Positions 11,334 through 18,885 of a DNA stretch of 64,000 nt are shown piece after piece. The first letter of the stretch is position 1; each line of letters opens with the position of its first letter. Position numbers and translations under genes: made by a program. The stretch lies in contig JAOARB010000032.1 of assembly GCA_025210775.1 (NCBI GenBank), positions 124,001 to 188,000 on the forward strand, in the 5' to 3' direction. The stretch comes from Prolixibacteraceae bacterium. Lineage in GTDB: Bacteria; Bacteroidota; Bacteroidia; Bacteroidales; Prolixibacteraceae. Below the pieces are notes generated by a model that ran no database searches, was not told the origin of the DNA, and saw only the letters and a list, made by a program, of their open reading frames with translations.

Positions 11334-11496
11334 CTACAATTATGTCACCTCCTTGGGAGGTTTTGTTGAAGCAATATATTGTTCCACTGCAACACGATAT
11401 CACATCAACAATATCGTTTTATAAACAACAGTTCGCAATGTAATACTCGTTAGTAATGCCATGAAAACCAAATCCCGAAGGGATGACATAATTTTA
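11334..11496. repeat. MITE/REP-like element, copy 2
   Basis: Direct repeat of copy 1, same length and orientation. The left end is ACAATTATGTCACCTCC and the right end CCCGAAGGGATGACATAATT. Only scattered substitutions separate the interiors, apart from a more divergent stretch near the middle. It ends about 20 bases from the folA stop codon, so it lies in the folA 3' region and its palindromes could stabilise or terminate that transcript. Confidence 0.7.
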
Positions 11497-11517
11497 GAAG
11501 ACACATGGGTCGGTATC

Positions 11518-12009
11518 TTACTTTCGAATATAGTCAATAAACTTAAAAGCAGGGATGTTATTTTCTGCTCTAAAGGTTGTCATCTTTTCTTCTTTCCATA
11601 TTTTAGGATCTAAAGAAGGGAAAAATACATCGGCATCTTTTTGCGACTCAATATGAGTCAGATAGACTCTATCTACCAGCGGCAAAAAGGCATTATATAT
11701 GGTTCCTCCACCAATCACAAAAGCCTGTTTTTCATCCTTTAGAAGAGCCAAAGCATCTTCCATAGAATGGACTATTTCGACACCTTCAATCATCAAATCT
11801 TTTTGTCGTGTAATGACAATATTACGTCTTTTAGGGAGTGCTCCATTGGGTAGTGATTCGAAAGTCTTTCTTCCCATTACCACGGGGCTACCGAGCGTAA
11901 TTTGTTTAAATCGACGCAAATCTTTAGAGATATAAAAAAGCATATCATTATCCTTTCCAATCCCCCAATTAGAATCGACTGCAGCAATCAATGCGATATT
12001 ACAAGCCAT
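11518..12009 (-). CDS. folA: Dihydrofolate reductase
   Basis: The 163-residue product reduces dihydrofolate to tetrahydrofolate with NADPH, recycling the folate oxidised by ThyA. Family signatures are visible in order: an N-terminal IALIAAVDSNWGIGKDNDM strand/loop (Met20-loop region), the FKQITLGSPVVMGRKTFESL NADPH-binding segment, and VIGGGTIYNAFLP near residue 98. Length is normal for bacterial DHFR. It starts 19 bases after the thyA stop on the same strand, so the two form a thyA-folA operon, a very common arrangement. Confidence 0.97.
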   Translation of the reverse strand: MACNIALIAAVDSNWGIGKDNDMLFYISKDLRRFKQITLGSPVVMGRKTFESLPNGALPKRRNIVITRQKDLMIEGVEIVHSMEDALALLKDEKQAFVIGGGTIYNAFLPLVDRVYLTHIESQKDADVFFPSLDPKIWKEEKMTTFRAENNIPAFKFIDYIRK

Positions 12010-12028
12010 ACGATATTCATTTAAATAT

Positions 12029-12823
12029 TTATACTGCCACTACCCCTTTAATATGAGGATGAGAGTTATAATCCACCAATTCGAAATCTTCATATTTAAA
12101 GTCAAAAATGGACTCTACCGAAGGATTTATTTTCATCTTTGGAAGATCATAAGGGGTTCTCGAAACTTGAAGTTCCACCTGCTGCATATGGTTATTGTAG
12201 ATATGAGCATCTCCTAAAGTATGAACAAATTCACCACACTCTAAGCCAGTCACTTGGGCCACCATCATCGTCAATAAAGCATAAGAAGCGATATTAAAAG
12301 GAACACCTAAAAAGATATCAGCACTTCTTTGATATAGTTGACACGAAAGTTTTCCATCATTCACATAGAATTGAAACAAAATATGACATGGAGGAAGTGC
12401 CATATTCTCCACTTCAGCCACATTCCAAGCACTCACAAGCAAACGACGAGAATCGGGATTCTTTTTAATCTGATCGATCACTTCTGTAATCTGATCCACC
12501 ACCTTTCCATTCGCACCATTCCATGACCTCCATTGGGAACCATATACAGGTCCTAATTCACCATTCTCATCGGCCCATTCATTCCAAATTCGAACCCCAT
12601 TATCTTGAAGATATTTTACATTCGTATCTCCACGCAAAAACCATAATAACTCGTGAATAATAGACTTTAAGTGAAGTTTTTTGGTAGTCAACAAAGGGAA
12701 ACCCTTCTGTAAGTCAAACCTCATCTGATAGCCAAAAACACTCTGAGTACCAGTACCTGTACGGTCTTCTTTATGATTTCCATGTTCCAAAACATGGTTC
12801 AGTAGATCCAAATATTGTTTCAT
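12029..12823 (-). CDS. thyA: Thymidylate synthase
   Basis: ThyA methylates dUMP to dTMP using 5,10-methylene-tetrahydrofolate, leaving dihydrofolate for FolA. I start it at the ATG at 12823, giving 264 residues that align end to end with E. coli ThyA (MKQYL...). A longer frame opens 18 codons upstream at 12877 but that extension does not match the family. Visible motifs: DRTGTGT, the dUMP-site RR (DPDSRR), catalytic Cys146 in ALPPCHILFQF, the QRSADIFLGVPFNIASYA block and the conserved C-terminal VAV. It is the first gene of a thyA-folA unit. Confidence 0.97.
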   Translation of the reverse strand: MKQYLDLLNHVLEHGNHKEDRTGTGTQSVFGYQMRFDLQKGFPLLTTKKLHLKSIIHELLWFLRGDTNVKYLQDNGVRIWNEWADENGELGPVYGSQWRSWNGANGKVVDQITEVIDQIKKNPDSRRLLVSAWNVAEVENMALPPCHILFQFYVNDGKLSCQLYQRSADIFLGVPFNIASYALLTMMVAQVTGLECGEFVHTLGDAHIYNNHMQQVELQVSRTPYDLPKMKINPSVESIFDFKYEDFELVDYNSHPHIKGVVAV

Positions 12824-12902
12824 ATCTTCGTAAACGCGATTATTATGATTATTCACTAATAGAATAGCTTTTTCCAACAGAAAAAGTCAAAAACAAAAAT
12901 AC

Positions 12903-12942
12903 AAAAAAAAGCTGTCAATTCGTTTTCGAATCAACAGCTTTC
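12903..12942 (-). terminator. Rho-independent terminator of the nucleoside transporter gene
   Basis: Read on the minus strand, AAAGCTGTTGATTCG, an AAAA loop, CGAATTGACAGCTTT and then a run of T. The 15-bp stem has only two wobble pairs. It begins about 30 bases after the transporter stop and separates it from thyA. Confidence 0.85.
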
Positions 12943-12971
12943 CTTTGATATATTATCGTATAAGGGAAAGA

Positions 12972-14336
12972 TTATCCCATAATCATTCCAATAACAGTTG
13001 CAGACAAACAAGAAGCCAAAGTACCTGCCAAAAGTGCTCTCATTCCTAACTCAGACAGCCATTTACGTTTATCTGGAGCCAAAGCACCGATTCCTCCAAT
13101 TTGGATACCAATAGATCCAAAATTGGCAAAACCACAAAGCAAGTAAGTCGCCATAATAACCGATTTCTCTTGTGCAAAAGATCCTGCAGCTTTAAGATCT
13201 GCCAAACTAGCATAACCAATAAACTCATTAATGATTACCTTCTCTCCTAGTAGACGACCAACAAGAGTAATATCCTCTTTACAAACTCCTAAAAGCCACA
13301 TCAATGGAGATAATAGATATCCTAGAATAAATTGTAGCGAAAATCCTTTATACTGCCCATCAGTGAAACTGTTAACCCAACCGTTAATACCAGTATATCG
13401 ACCAATACAGTTTTCAAAGATATAATTGATAAATGCAATCAGTGCCAAGAAAACAATTAACATGGCAGCCACATTCACTGCTAGTTTCAATCCTTCTCCA
13501 GTACCATTTGAAATGGCATCCAAAGCATTGGCACCAACCTGTTCTTGAGGAACATGCACATCGGTATTGGTTTTTTCTGTTTGAGGAACGATAATTTTTG
13601 ATATTACCACTGCACCTGGAGCTGCCATTACAGAAGCAGAAAGCAAGTGTTTGGCAAACATCAATCGTTGTGCTGGATCATCTCCACCAAGGAAATCGAT
13701 ATACGCAGCTAAAACACCTCCTGCCAAAGTTGCCATACCTCCGACCATCACAAGGAAGATCTCCGACTTATTCATCTTTGACAAATACGCTTTAATCATC
13801 AATGGCGATTCCGTTTGTCCAAGGAAGATATTACCAGCCACAGACAAACTCTCCATTCCACTAATCTTCAAACCTTTAGACAAACACCAAGCTAGAACAT
13901 AAACCACTTTTTGAATTATACCCAGATAAAATAACAAACTGGTTAAAGCTGAAAAGAATATTATGGTTGGGAGTACTTGGAAAGCGAATATAAATCCATA
14001 TGTTTTTGAATCAAGAAGTCCACCTAATACAAAGCCACTTCCTGCTCTTGTAAAGTCTAATACTTTTACAAATGCTTTTCCAAAAAATTCAAAGAAACCC
14101 TGTATAAATGGGACATACAATACACCTACAGCCAAAAATATTTGTATCGCTATACCTATCCCGACGAGTTTCCAATCGACTTGTTTTCTATTCGTACTAA
14201 AAATCCAGGCAATTAAAATAATTGTCAACATTCCGAGTCCTCCTCTAAGTAAGGACTCCAACGAAAAACCTTGAACTTGTTGCATCTTTAGATCATTTAA
14301 TGAGATAAAAAATCCTTTAGACGACACGATGGACAT
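12972..14336 (-). CDS. Na+/nucleoside symporter, CNT family (NupC-like)
   Basis: The 454-residue protein is a polytopic inner-membrane transporter expected to import nucleosides with Na+ or H+. The CNT signature GQTESP is present in the GNIFLGQTESPLMI segment (around residues 168-182), followed by GGMATLAGGVLAAYI and, near the C-terminus, CGFANFGSIGIQIGG, all typical of the core nucleoside-binding repeats. The first 17 residues are poorly conserved in character, and the Met at 14285 (MQQVQGFS) is an equally plausible start. It lies upstream of thyA-folA on the same strand but is separated by a strong terminator. The pairing suggests a nucleotide-salvage neighbourhood. The exact substrate is not readable from sequence. 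Confidence 0.92.
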   Translation of the reverse strand: MSIVSSKGFFISLNDLKMQQVQGFSLESLLRGGLGMLTIILIAWIFSTNRKQVDWKLVGIGIAIQIFLAVGVLYVPFIQGFFEFFGKAFVKVLDFTRAGSGFVLGGLLDSKTYGFIFAFQVLPTIIFFSALTSLLFYLGIIQKVVYVLAWCLSKGLKISGMESLSVAGNIFLGQTESPLMIKAYLSKMNKSEIFLVMVGGMATLAGGVLAAYIDFLGGDDPAQRLMFAKHLLSASVMAAPGAVVISKIIVPQTEKTNTDVHVPQEQVGANALDAISNGTGEGLKLAVNVAAMLIVFLALIAFINYIFENCIGRYTGINGWVNSFTDGQYKGFSLQFILGYLLSPLMWLLGVCKEDITLVGRLLGEKVIINEFIGYASLADLKAAGSFAQEKSVIMATYLLCGFANFGSIGIQIGGIGALAPDKRKWLSELGMRALLAGTLASCLSATVIGMIMG

Positions 14337-14408
14337 CTAAAGGAGATTCTACAGTAGTTTAGTGCAGCTAAAATAAGCTTTTATTTGAATATAAAATATT
14401 GTTAAATA

Positions 14409-15023
14409 TCAGTCTTTTTTATTTTTTCTCTTTTTTATCTCTTCACTTAAGTGAGAAGCCTCTTCATATCGTTCATTCTCCACAGCATCGTTTAGGCGCT
14501 GTTCTAACTCCTTCATCGAGACATTTGAAAGGTTCTCCGATGCTACATCTTGTGATGTTTCTTGTGGAGCAGGAGTCGATGCAGACTCCACCACCATCTC
14601 TGGTGGTTCCTTAAGATCGAACTCAATACTAGCCCTATTCATTATTTCTTGGTCAATATATATTGGCGAAGAGAAACGCAAAGCAAGAGCAATGGCATCT
14701 GAGGTTCTAGATTCCACTTCCTCTACTTGTTGATCTCTGCGATAAACGATCTTAGAATAATAGATACCATCTTCTAAACGATATATTAGTACCTCTTCCA
14801 ATTTGACCTCAAAACGCTCTAAACTTTGATGAAAAAGATCATGTGTCAGAGGACGAGGAGGATTCATCTGCTCTAGAAATATTACAATCGCTTGAGCTTC
14901 TATCGCACCAATAATTATTGGTAAGCGACGATTGCCATTCACCTCGGTCATTAACAAAGCGTAAGCACCTGTCTGTGTTTGACTTGTCGTTAATCCCAAT
15001 ATCCTCAATTGTATTTTTTGCAT
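14409..15023 (-). CDS. Bifunctional nuclease family protein (DUF151 plus UVR motif)
   Basis: The 204-residue protein has an N-terminal BFN/DUF151 domain (about residues 1-125; LPIIIGAIEAQAI, PRPLTHDLFHQSL, ESRTSDAIALALRF), described as a DNase/RNase fold in plant and Mycobacterium relatives. After a Pro/Ser-rich linker comes a UvrB/UvrC-type helical hairpin (about residues 168-202; LEQRLNDAVENERYEEASHLSEEI). This two-domain form is widespread in Bacteroidota and the substrate is unknown. No clear partner gene is adjacent. Confidence 0.88.
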   Translation of the reverse strand: MQKIQLRILGLTTSQTQTGAYALLMTEVNGNRRLPIIIGAIEAQAIVIFLEQMNPPRPLTHDLFHQSLERFEVKLEEVLIYRLEDGIYYSKIVYRRDQQVEEVESRTSDAIALALRFSSPIYIDQEIMNRASIEFDLKEPPEMVVESASTPAPQETSQDVASENLSNVSMKELEQRLNDAVENERYEEASHLSEEIKKRKNKKD

Positions 15024-15682
15024 AGTGTCCAGATATTCAAAAACTGATATTTTGTGTTGAAGTTACAATTTAATGACTAACGAAACAATATCATCCATCA
15101 GATTCAAGTTGCAACCCTACTTTTCTCTTAACATTAACTTAAAGCAGCAACCCAGAAAAAAGTTCATTATTACGTAAAAAAACATCCCAACAAACCCTAT
15201 TCAGATTATCTAACATAGATACATTTTCACAAAAGATAAAACATGGATTAATACATATTTCCTCCATGGTTTGTCCATGGTTGCTCCATGGTTCCTCCAT
15301 CGAAAACCCCCAAATCGATGGACAAACCCTTTATTTGACCTATCTATTTCTTATTGATCTATTCTCTTTATCTGAATCATCGACACTCTTTATTTACTGT
15401 CTTTTATGAACCTGACGTGTTGTTCCGTTTTTAATATCATTTCTTTAGCTTTTAAACGAAGACGTGTCACCCCAAAAAACAATCGAGGTATCAGTAAAAT
15501 TGGGGTTTGCGTGATTTTTGTTGTTCACATATGGAGACGATAAAATTTCGTTAGACTGAATTGATTTTACTCTCAAAAACATTGTCATTATCATCACGAA
15601 AACCTACAGCCCTATGGCCATAACACGGAAAAATAACCATATAATCACAGAGAAGAGAATTACATTTTTTTTATTCTAATAC
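15024..15682. other. Intergenic region between DUF151 gene and rplU
   Basis: No coding sequence is visible. The region contains the CCATGG repeat element at 15261-15328 and the divergent upstream sequences of the DUF151 gene (minus) and rplU (plus). The rest is AT-rich without recognisable RNA genes. Confidence 0.5.
15261..15328. repeat. CCATGG 11-bp-unit palindromic element, short copy
   Basis: Three left-arm units of CCATGG plus five bases (TTTGT/TTGCT/TTCCT type) lead into a centre that pairs CCATCG with CGATGG, then ACAAACC. It matches the left arm and centre of the copy at 32081-32203 almost base for base but lacks that copy's right-arm repeats. It has no ORF. Confidence 0.75.
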
Positions 15683-15713
15683 TTTGGTAATCATACAAAA
15701 ATTCCTAATTTTG
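15683..15713 (+). promoter_or_regulatory. rplU promoter
   Basis: TTTG at 15683-15686, 19 bases, then TAATTTTG at 15706-15713: a full match to the Bacteroidota sigma-ABfr consensus TTTG/TAnnTTTG. It lies about 95 bases before the rplU start, leaving room for an autoregulatory leader. Confidence 0.75.
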
Positions 15714-15806
15714 CCGTTCAAATGACTCTAGGTTGGTTACATATAAGATTTCGTATCCTTTTACGAAACACCTTCCAGAGTAATAATTACAACATAACAA
15801 ACAGCT

Positions 15807-16118
15807 ATGTACGCTATTGTAGAGATTGCTGGACAGCAATTTAAGGTTGAAAAAGACCAAAAAGTGTTCGTACACCGCTTGGGTGTTGAAGAAGGTGCAG
15901 ATGTTGAATTCGACAAAGTACTTTTGATTGACAACGAGGGTGAAGTAAAAGTAGGTGCTCCTTCTGTAGAAGGTGCTAAAGTTACTGCGAAAGTAATCAG
16001 CCACCTTAAAGGTGACAAAGTGATCGTATTCAAGAAAAAACGCCGTAAAGGTTATAAAAAGAAAAACGGTCACCGTCAGTATTTAACTCAGATTGTAATT
16101 TCTGATATTGTAGCTTAA
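15807..16118 (+). CDS. rplU: 50S ribosomal protein L21
   Basis: The 103-residue L21 protein binds 23S rRNA in the large subunit. Family features are the MYAIVEIAGQQFKVEKDQ start, a central acidic strand region and the basic C-terminal KKKRRKGYKKKNGHRQ tract before YLTQIVISDI. It is followed 19 bases later by rpmA, the normal rplU-rpmA operon. Start and length match the family. Confidence 0.98.
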   Translation: MYAIVEIAGQQFKVEKDQKVFVHRLGVEEGADVEFDKVLLIDNEGEVKVGAPSVEGAKVTAKVISHLKGDKVIVFKKKRRKGYKKKNGHRQYLTQIVISDIVA

Positions 16119-16137
16119 TTTTTAAAAACATTAGATC

Positions 16138-16401
16138 ATGGCACACAAAAAAGGTGTAGGTAGTTCTAAGAACGGTCGCGAGTCAGAAAGTAAACGTCTT
16201 GGTGTGAAGATTTTCGGTGGTCAAGCTTGTAAAGCTGGTAACATCATCGTTCGCCAACGTGGTACTGCTCACAACCCAGGTGAAAACGTAGGTATGGGAA
16301 AAGATCATACTCTTTTCTCTCTTGTTGATGGAACAGTTGTTTTCCGTAAGAAAAGAGATAACAGATCTTACGTTTCTGTAGAGCCTTTTACTGCTGAGTA
16401 A
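16138..16401 (+). CDS. rpmA: 50S ribosomal protein L27
   Basis: The 87-residue L27 protein reaches the peptidyl-transferase centre. The start MAHKKGVGSSKNGRES and the core GQACKAGNIIVRQRGT and GKDHTLFSL are diagnostic. It lacks the cleaved N-terminal extension seen in Firmicutes L27. Second gene of rplU-rpmA and followed by a terminator. Confidence 0.98.
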   Translation: MAHKKGVGSSKNGRESESKRLGVKIFGGQACKAGNIIVRQRGTAHNPGENVGMGKDHTLFSLVDGTVVFRKKRDNRSYVSVEPFTAE

Positions 16402-16426
16402 TATAATTCTCAGTAGATAGAATATG

Positions 16427-16472
16427 AATCTCCCGTTTTGTTACACATGTAATAATTCGGGAGATTTTTTTT
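16427..16472 (+). terminator. Terminator of rplU-rpmA
   Basis: AATCTCCCG pairs with CGGGAGATT, followed by a run of T; it sits about 25 bases after the rpmA stop. Confidence 0.8.
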
Positions 16473-16474
16473 AT

Positions 16475-16482
16475 TATTTTTG
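16475..16482 (+). promoter_or_regulatory. Putative serS promoter -7 box
   Basis: TATTTTTG matches TAnnTTTG immediately after the rpmA terminator. No good upstream TTG at the usual spacing is present, so support is partial. It would give a serS leader of about 145 bases. Confidence 0.45.
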
Positions 16483-16491
16483 TAGGACAAA

Positions 16492-16588
16492 AGGGACCGT
16501 CATACAAATATGCATAGCTGTCTGCTTGATAAACAAGTATATCAAACTATTTTCAAGCGTCCCTAAAAATAAGATGGGAATACCCATC
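16492..16588 (+). other. Potentially structured serS leader
   Basis: AGGGAC at 16492 can pair with GTCCCT at 16559-16564, enclosing a small CTTG/CAAG hairpin. A perfect GATGGG-AATA-CCCATC hairpin follows at 16573-16588. No U-tract follows either, so it is not a simple attenuator. No known RNA family was recognised. Confidence 0.35.
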
Positions 16589-16631
16589 CTTGAATTTTAA
16601 TAGATAATACTCTGACATATAACAATCTACT

Positions 16632-17906
16632 ATGTTAAATCTTAAATTTATCCAAGACAACCCACAACTGGTGGTCGAGCGTCTTAAAGTTAAAAACTTC
16701 GATGCTAAAAATATTGTAGAGGAGATTCTTGAGCTCTACACACTTCGTAACAAGACCCAACAAGAAGTAGATGGGTACAAGTCCGAGATGAATCAACTTT
16801 CGAAGGAAATTGGTAACCTTTTCAAACAAGGAAAAGTAGAAGAAGCAAACCAAGCAAAACAAAAGACTTCGGATCTTAAAGATAAAATCAAGGAGGCAGA
16901 CACTGCATTCTCTACTATAGATGAAAAACTTCAAAGTCTACAGGTACAACTTCCAAACCTTCCACACCCATCTGTTCCAACAGGAAAGAGTGATGAGGAC
17001 AATGAGGTTATTCGCGAAGGTGGACAGATGCCTAATCTGGGAGATAATCCTGCCCCACACTGGGATCTAGCATCGAAATATGACCTTATTGACTTTGAGC
17101 TAGGAGTTAAAATTACTGGAGCTGGTTTCCCAGTTTATAAAGGCAAAGGAGCTCGTCTTCAACGTGCGTTGATCAACTTCTTCTTAGATCAAGCAAGAGA
17201 AGCTGGTTACCTAGAAGTACAACCTCCATATCTTGTAAACGAAGCTTCAGGTTTCGGTACAGGACAGCTTCCTGACAAAGAGGGACAGATGTATCACGCA
17301 ACAGCAGACAACCTATACCTTATTCCAACAGCAGAGGTTCCTGTAACGAATATCTATAGAGATGTTATTGTAGATGCAAAACAGTTCCCTATTAAGAATA
17401 CAGCCTATAGTGCATGTTTCCGTAGAGAAGCAGGTTCTTATGGTAAAGATGTAAGAGGTCTTAACCGTCTTCACCAATTTGATAAGGTAGAGGTAGTTCA
17501 AATTGCACACCCTACAAAGTCATACGAGGTATTAGATGAGATGGTAGCCTATGTTGAGTCGTTGGTATCTAAACTAGAATTACCTTATCGTGTACTTCGT
17601 CTATGTGGTGGAGATTTAAGTTTCACTTCAGCACTTACATTTGACTTTGAGGTATGGTCGGCAGCACAAGAACGTTGGTTGGAAGTTTCATCGGTATCTA
17701 ACTTCGAATCGTTCCAAGCAAATCGCCTAAAACTTCGTTTCAAAGAAGAAGGAAACAAGAAAGCACAGATTGCTCATACATTAAACGGTAGTGCCCTTGC
17801 ATTGCCACGTATCGTTGCATCTATTCTTGAAAACAACCAAACAGAAAATGGAATTAAAGTACCAGCAGTACTTGTTCCTTATATGGGATGTGAATTTATC
17901 GACTAA
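16632..17906 (+). CDS. serS: Seryl-tRNA synthetase
   Basis: The 424-residue class II synthetase charges tRNA-Ser. The first 110 residues form the long antiparallel coiled-coil that grips the tRNA-Ser variable arm. The catalytic domain shows motif 1 around GKGARLQRALINFFLD, motif 2 FRREAGSYGKDVRGLNRLHQF and motif 3 near the C-terminus in LNGSALALPRIVASILEN. Length and both ends match bacterial SerRS. It is monocistronic, with its own terminator. Confidence 0.98.
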   Translation: MLNLKFIQDNPQLVVERLKVKNFDAKNIVEEILELYTLRNKTQQEVDGYKSEMNQLSKEIGNLFKQGKVEEANQAKQKTSDLKDKIKEADTAFSTIDEKLQSLQVQLPNLPHPSVPTGKSDEDNEVIREGGQMPNLGDNPAPHWDLASKYDLIDFELGVKITGAGFPVYKGKGARLQRALINFFLDQAREAGYLEVQPPYLVNEASGFGTGQLPDKEGQMYHATADNLYLIPTAEVPVTNIYRDVIVDAKQFPIKNTAYSACFRREAGSYGKDVRGLNRLHQFDKVEVVQIAHPTKSYEVLDEMVAYVESLVSKLELPYRVLRLCGGDLSFTSALTFDFEVWSAAQERWLEVSSVSNFESFQANRLKLRFKEEGNKKAQIAHTLNGSALALPRIVASILENNQTENGIKVPAVLVPYMGCEFID

Positions 17907-17926
17907 GATCGAAAATCATTTCACAC

Positions 17927-17964
17927 AAAAAGCGGATAGGAAGAAACTCCTTTCCGCTTTTTTT
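17927..17964 (+). terminator. serS terminator
   Basis: AAAGCGGATAGGA pairs with TCCTTTCCGCTTT across an AGAAAC loop, with a T-run. It begins about 20 bases after the serS stop. Confidence 0.85.
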
Positions 17965-18142
17965 ATCTCTTTAGGGTACTACAATAAAAGCTGAATCCAT
18001 CAATTAAACGACCAATTCCTCTCTTGGTTGGAAATGGAGTCACCTTGTCGTATTTCTTTTAACAAAACAGTTCTATCAAGTAAACAAGGAATCGATCTTC
18101 GACAAAGAAGGAAGATTCGCAATAGAGACCAAAATAGATCCA

Positions 18143-18186
18143 TAAAAAAAGCATCATAATGACATATTCCATTATGATGCTTTTTA
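18143..18186 (-). terminator. Bidirectional terminator after the P-loop ATPase gene
   Basis: GCATCATAAT and ATTATGATGC form a perfect 10-bp stem flanked by A-run and T-run on either side, so it can end transcripts in both directions. It lies about 20 bases beyond the stop codon of the minus-strand gene. Confidence 0.85.
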
Positions 18187-18203
18187 TTGATATATATATC
18201 CTA

Positions 18204-18749
18204 TTATTTTGCTATTTCCAATGACCCTAAGATATAATCTACACGTTTGTCTACTGGTAGGTGTGGTACTTCTACCACATTATATCCAAGATCCTCATAA
18301 GCTCTTTTCAAGTGATTATGCAGCTCTATTGCTTCTGCAAAAGGTTCTTTTCGGACATGATCTGTTTCGTAGATCTCTTTCCAAGGAGGAAGAATAAAAA
18401 CAGTTTGATGGTAAGAGAAAGGAGACACTTGCTCCACAACCTCTTGGGTCTCTTCACATCCTGTAAGATAAAGATATCCCAACACATCAGGCAAACCTCT
18501 ATCAAAGAAAGTAGGTTGATCTGAGGATTTCTTATAGAACTCTTTCATTCGATCCATACATGCTAAGGAGAAACGATCCATATCGACCCAAGGCACTAAA
18601 TCCCCACCTATCTGCAACTGTTCTTCAATAATTGAACGAGAGGCTTCAGGGAAACAAAGGAACCCTTTCTTGGCCAACTCATATAATAATGTGGACTTCC
18701 CAGTACCGGGTCCTCCTGTGATAACAAATTTATTGATGCAACTCTCCAT
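18204..18749 (-). CDS. P-loop ATPase/kinase-like protein (AAA_28 type)
   Basis: The 181-residue protein has a Walker A motif GGPGTGKST at residues 12-20 and a likely Walker B/lid region around FFDRGLPDVLGYL. It resembles the AAA_28 group of small predicted ATPases, which also look like nucleoside or nucleotide kinases. No partner domain or signal sequence is present. It is monocistronic. The substrate cannot be assigned from sequence. Confidence 0.8.
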   Translation of the reverse strand: MESCINKFVITGGPGTGKSTLLYELAKKGFLCFPEASRSIIEEQLQIGGDLVPWVDMDRFSLACMDRMKEFYKKSSDQPTFFDRGLPDVLGYLYLTGCEETQEVVEQVSPFSYHQTVFILPPWKEIYETDHVRKEPFAEAIELHNHLKRAYEDLGYNVVEVPHLPVDKRVDYILGSLEIAK

Positions 18750-18885
18750 TACGCAACTGGTTTAAAAAGTGCAAAACAATAAATTATTTGTCAATAGATC
18801 AAATAGAAAGCCATTTTTATAAACAAAATATGCTTCAGAACAACAAATTAGTTCTGAAGCATATATCTTATTTGACAAGCATATT

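Noticed and set aside
16492..16588. T-box riboswitch ahead of serS
   Set aside because: No T-box consensus (TGGNACCGCG) or specifier loop is visible, and T-boxes are not typical of Bacteroidota.
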